Shown: positions 62,842 to 64,000 of the stretch, piece after piece
Layout: each line of letters starts with the position of its first letter
Numbering within the stretch: position 1 is the stretch's first letter
Assembly: GCA_023415305.1 (NCBI GenBank)
Contig: JAEZKZ010000062.1
Location: 1-64,000, forward strand
From: Bacillota bacterium
Lineage (GTDB): Bacteria; Bacillota; Clostridia; Acetivibrionales; DSM-1351
Reading direction: 5' to 3'
Length of the DNA: 64,000 nucleotides
Made by a program: the position numbers and the translations under genes
The notes under the pieces: model-generated
What the model was told of the DNA's origin: nothing
Seen by the model: the letters and a program-made list of their open reading frames with translations, nothing else
Database searches by the model: none

Positions 62842-64000
62842 CTACACTAATTCAAAGTTACCCTTCAATACCTGAGTACCAGTAAGCTTTATACTTCTGG
62901 CATCGGGCTGACTACCACCAACATATACCTCAAAAACTCCAGGTTCCAGTACCAGTTCACCATCATCAGTAACAACCATCATATCTTCTGAAGTGAGAGT
63001 AAAACTAATCTGCTTTTGCTCCCCGGGCTTCAAAATAACTTTTTGTACACCTCTGAGTTGCCATTTGGGAGCGACTGTGCAGGTTTCAACGTCCTTCAGA
63101 TAAACCTGTACAACCTCCTTGGACTCATAGCCGCCAATGTTCTTAACCTTCACGGTACAGGTAATGCTATCCCCCGCTTTGATTTGAGCTGAAGATAAAG
63201 TAAGATCACTGAACTCAAATCTGGTATACCCGAGGCCAAAGCCAAAGGGATAGAGAGCTTCATTCTGCATGTACTTGTAGGTTCTGTTCATCATGGAGTA
63301 ATCACGGAAATCGGGAAGCTCCTCTGTAGTTCTGTAGAAAGTGACAGGGAGCTTACCACAGGGGCTGAAATCTCCAAACAGCATCTGAGCAATTGCTCTT
63401 CCTCCCTGAGCGCCGGGATACCAGGCCTGGACAATTGCAGACACATTTTCATCGGCCCAGGTAACGGCCAAGGCGCTACCTGATAACAATACAAGTATTA
63501 CAGGCTTGCCGGCTGCTGTTACGGCTTCAAGAAGCTGCTGCTGCAGACCGGGAAGATTAAGGTCGAACTTGTCGCCTGCTCCGTATTCATTACCTGCATC
63601 ACCCTCTTCACCTTCAATAGAGGCATCCAACCCAAGACAGAGGACAACAACATCAGACTTCTCGGCAGCAGCTACTGCTTCAGCGATTCTGTCGTTTGGT
63701 TGTGCCAGACCTTCCACCTTGTCCTTATACAGGTGACAGCCCTGAGAGTAATTTATTCTGACAGAGTCGGGAAGTATTTCTCTAATGCCGTCCAATACTG
63801 TGATGTACTGTGAGGGGGTTCCGAAATAATTGCCCATGAGAGCTTCTCTGCTGTCGGCATTAGGACCAATTACTGCTATGGATTTAAGGGCATCCTTTTT
63901 AAGAGGCAGCAGATCTGCATTTTTCAATAGTACAAGTGACTCTTTTGAAGCTTTCAGCGCCAGTTCCCTGTGTTCTTTACAATCAACTATATCGTAGGGG
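62842..64000 (-). CDS. GH3 beta-glycosidase, C-terminal part (5' end outside window)
   Basis: Minus-strand frame open to the window edge. The visible part has the GH3 C-terminal alpha/beta domain (KASKESLVLLKNADLLPL, IAVIGPNADSREALMGNYFG and CLGLDASIEGEEGDAGN) and a fibronectin-like final domain (VKNIGGYESKEVVQVYLKD). The catalytic Asp of the N-terminal barrel is outside, and the Glu acid/base is probably in GLDASIEGEEG. Likely beta-glucosidase or beta-xylosidase. Internal TTG 63927 is not the true start, because conserved GH3 sequence continues upstream. No signal peptide can be judged. Confidence 0.88.
   Translation of the reverse strand, partial: PYDIVDCKEHRELALKASKESLVLLKNADLLPLKKDALKSIAVIGPNADSREALMGNYFGTPSQYITVLDGIREILPDSVRINYSQGCHLYKDKVEGLAQPNDRIAEAVAAAEKSDVVVLCLGLDASIEGEEGDAGNEYGAGDKFDLNLPGLQQQLLEAVTAAGKPVILVLLSGSALAVTWADENVSAIVQAWYPGAQGGRAIAQMLFGDFSPCGKLPVTFYRTTEELPDFRDYSMMNRTYKYMQNEALYPFGFGLGYTRFEFSDLTLSSAQIKAGDSITCTVKVKNIGGYESKEVVQVYLKDVETCTVAPKWQLRGVQKVILKPGEQKQISFTLTSEDMMVVTDDGELVLEPGVFEVYVGGSQPDARSIKLTGTQVLKGNFELV

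Overview
The window is about 64 kb of an AT-rich, low-GC Gram-positive genome with strong Shine-Dalgarno sites, hairpin terminators with U-tracts, three-domain SLH surface anchoring, a GerA-type spore germinant receptor and many genes for plant-polysaccharide oligosaccharides. This fits an anaerobic, spore-forming, (hemi)cellulolytic Clostridia lineage, most likely Ruminiclostridium or a close relative. The genus is an inference from gene style, not a database match. I saw no tRNA, rRNA, CRISPR array or transposase gene.

Layout. (1) 1-2269: 3' part of an FN3-repeat/SLH surface protein. (2) 2486-10847: YesM/YesN-type two-component pair, two paralogous sugar-binding lipoproteins and two ABC permeases. 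(3) 10965-25346: sugar catabolism island with AraC regulators, GH4 and GH31 enzymes, an autoregulated-looking LacI repressor, FGGY kinase, GatD-like dehydrogenase, GatZ-like protein, aldo/keto reductase, FucU-type mutarotase and MFS transporter. (4) 25404-31109: GH43, AraC and GH2 beta-galactosidase. (5) 31405-35159: a third ABC importer (two permeases, then binding protein). (6) 35311-37246: a membrane redox lipoprotein (two thioredoxin-like domains plus a CcdA-like membrane part) and a small unknown protein. (7) 37380-42445: GH95 alpha-L-fucosidase and two esterases. (8) 42727-55320: a second set of kinase, regulator, two binding proteins and two permeases, followed by GH51 and GH43. (9) 55437-56999: BtrH_N-like protein under its own strong promoter. 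(10) 57252-61826: germinant receptor operon gerA/B/C type plus a 58-residue membrane protein. (11) 61846-64000: AraC regulator and 3' part of a GH3 enzyme, both on the minus strand.

How it works together. None of the complete glycosidases or esterases has a visible signal peptide, so the window mainly encodes uptake and intracellular trimming of oligosaccharides released outside by other enzymes. Three ABC importers lack an ATPase gene and probably share one encoded elsewhere. Two of them sit behind a sensor kinase/regulator pair whose operon ends with an extra copy of the binding protein, suggesting that one binding protein senses and the other transports.

Most interesting items: a possible reduce-oxidise-phosphorylate-epimerise route for galactose (12147-25346); a LacI gene that seems to start with ATT under a near-consensus promoter with an AAACGTTT operator; a multi-hairpin GC-rich element at 48127-48294; a Trx-Trx-CcdA fusion lipoprotein; a leader ORF with hairpin before the MFS gene; and a structured leader before gerKA.
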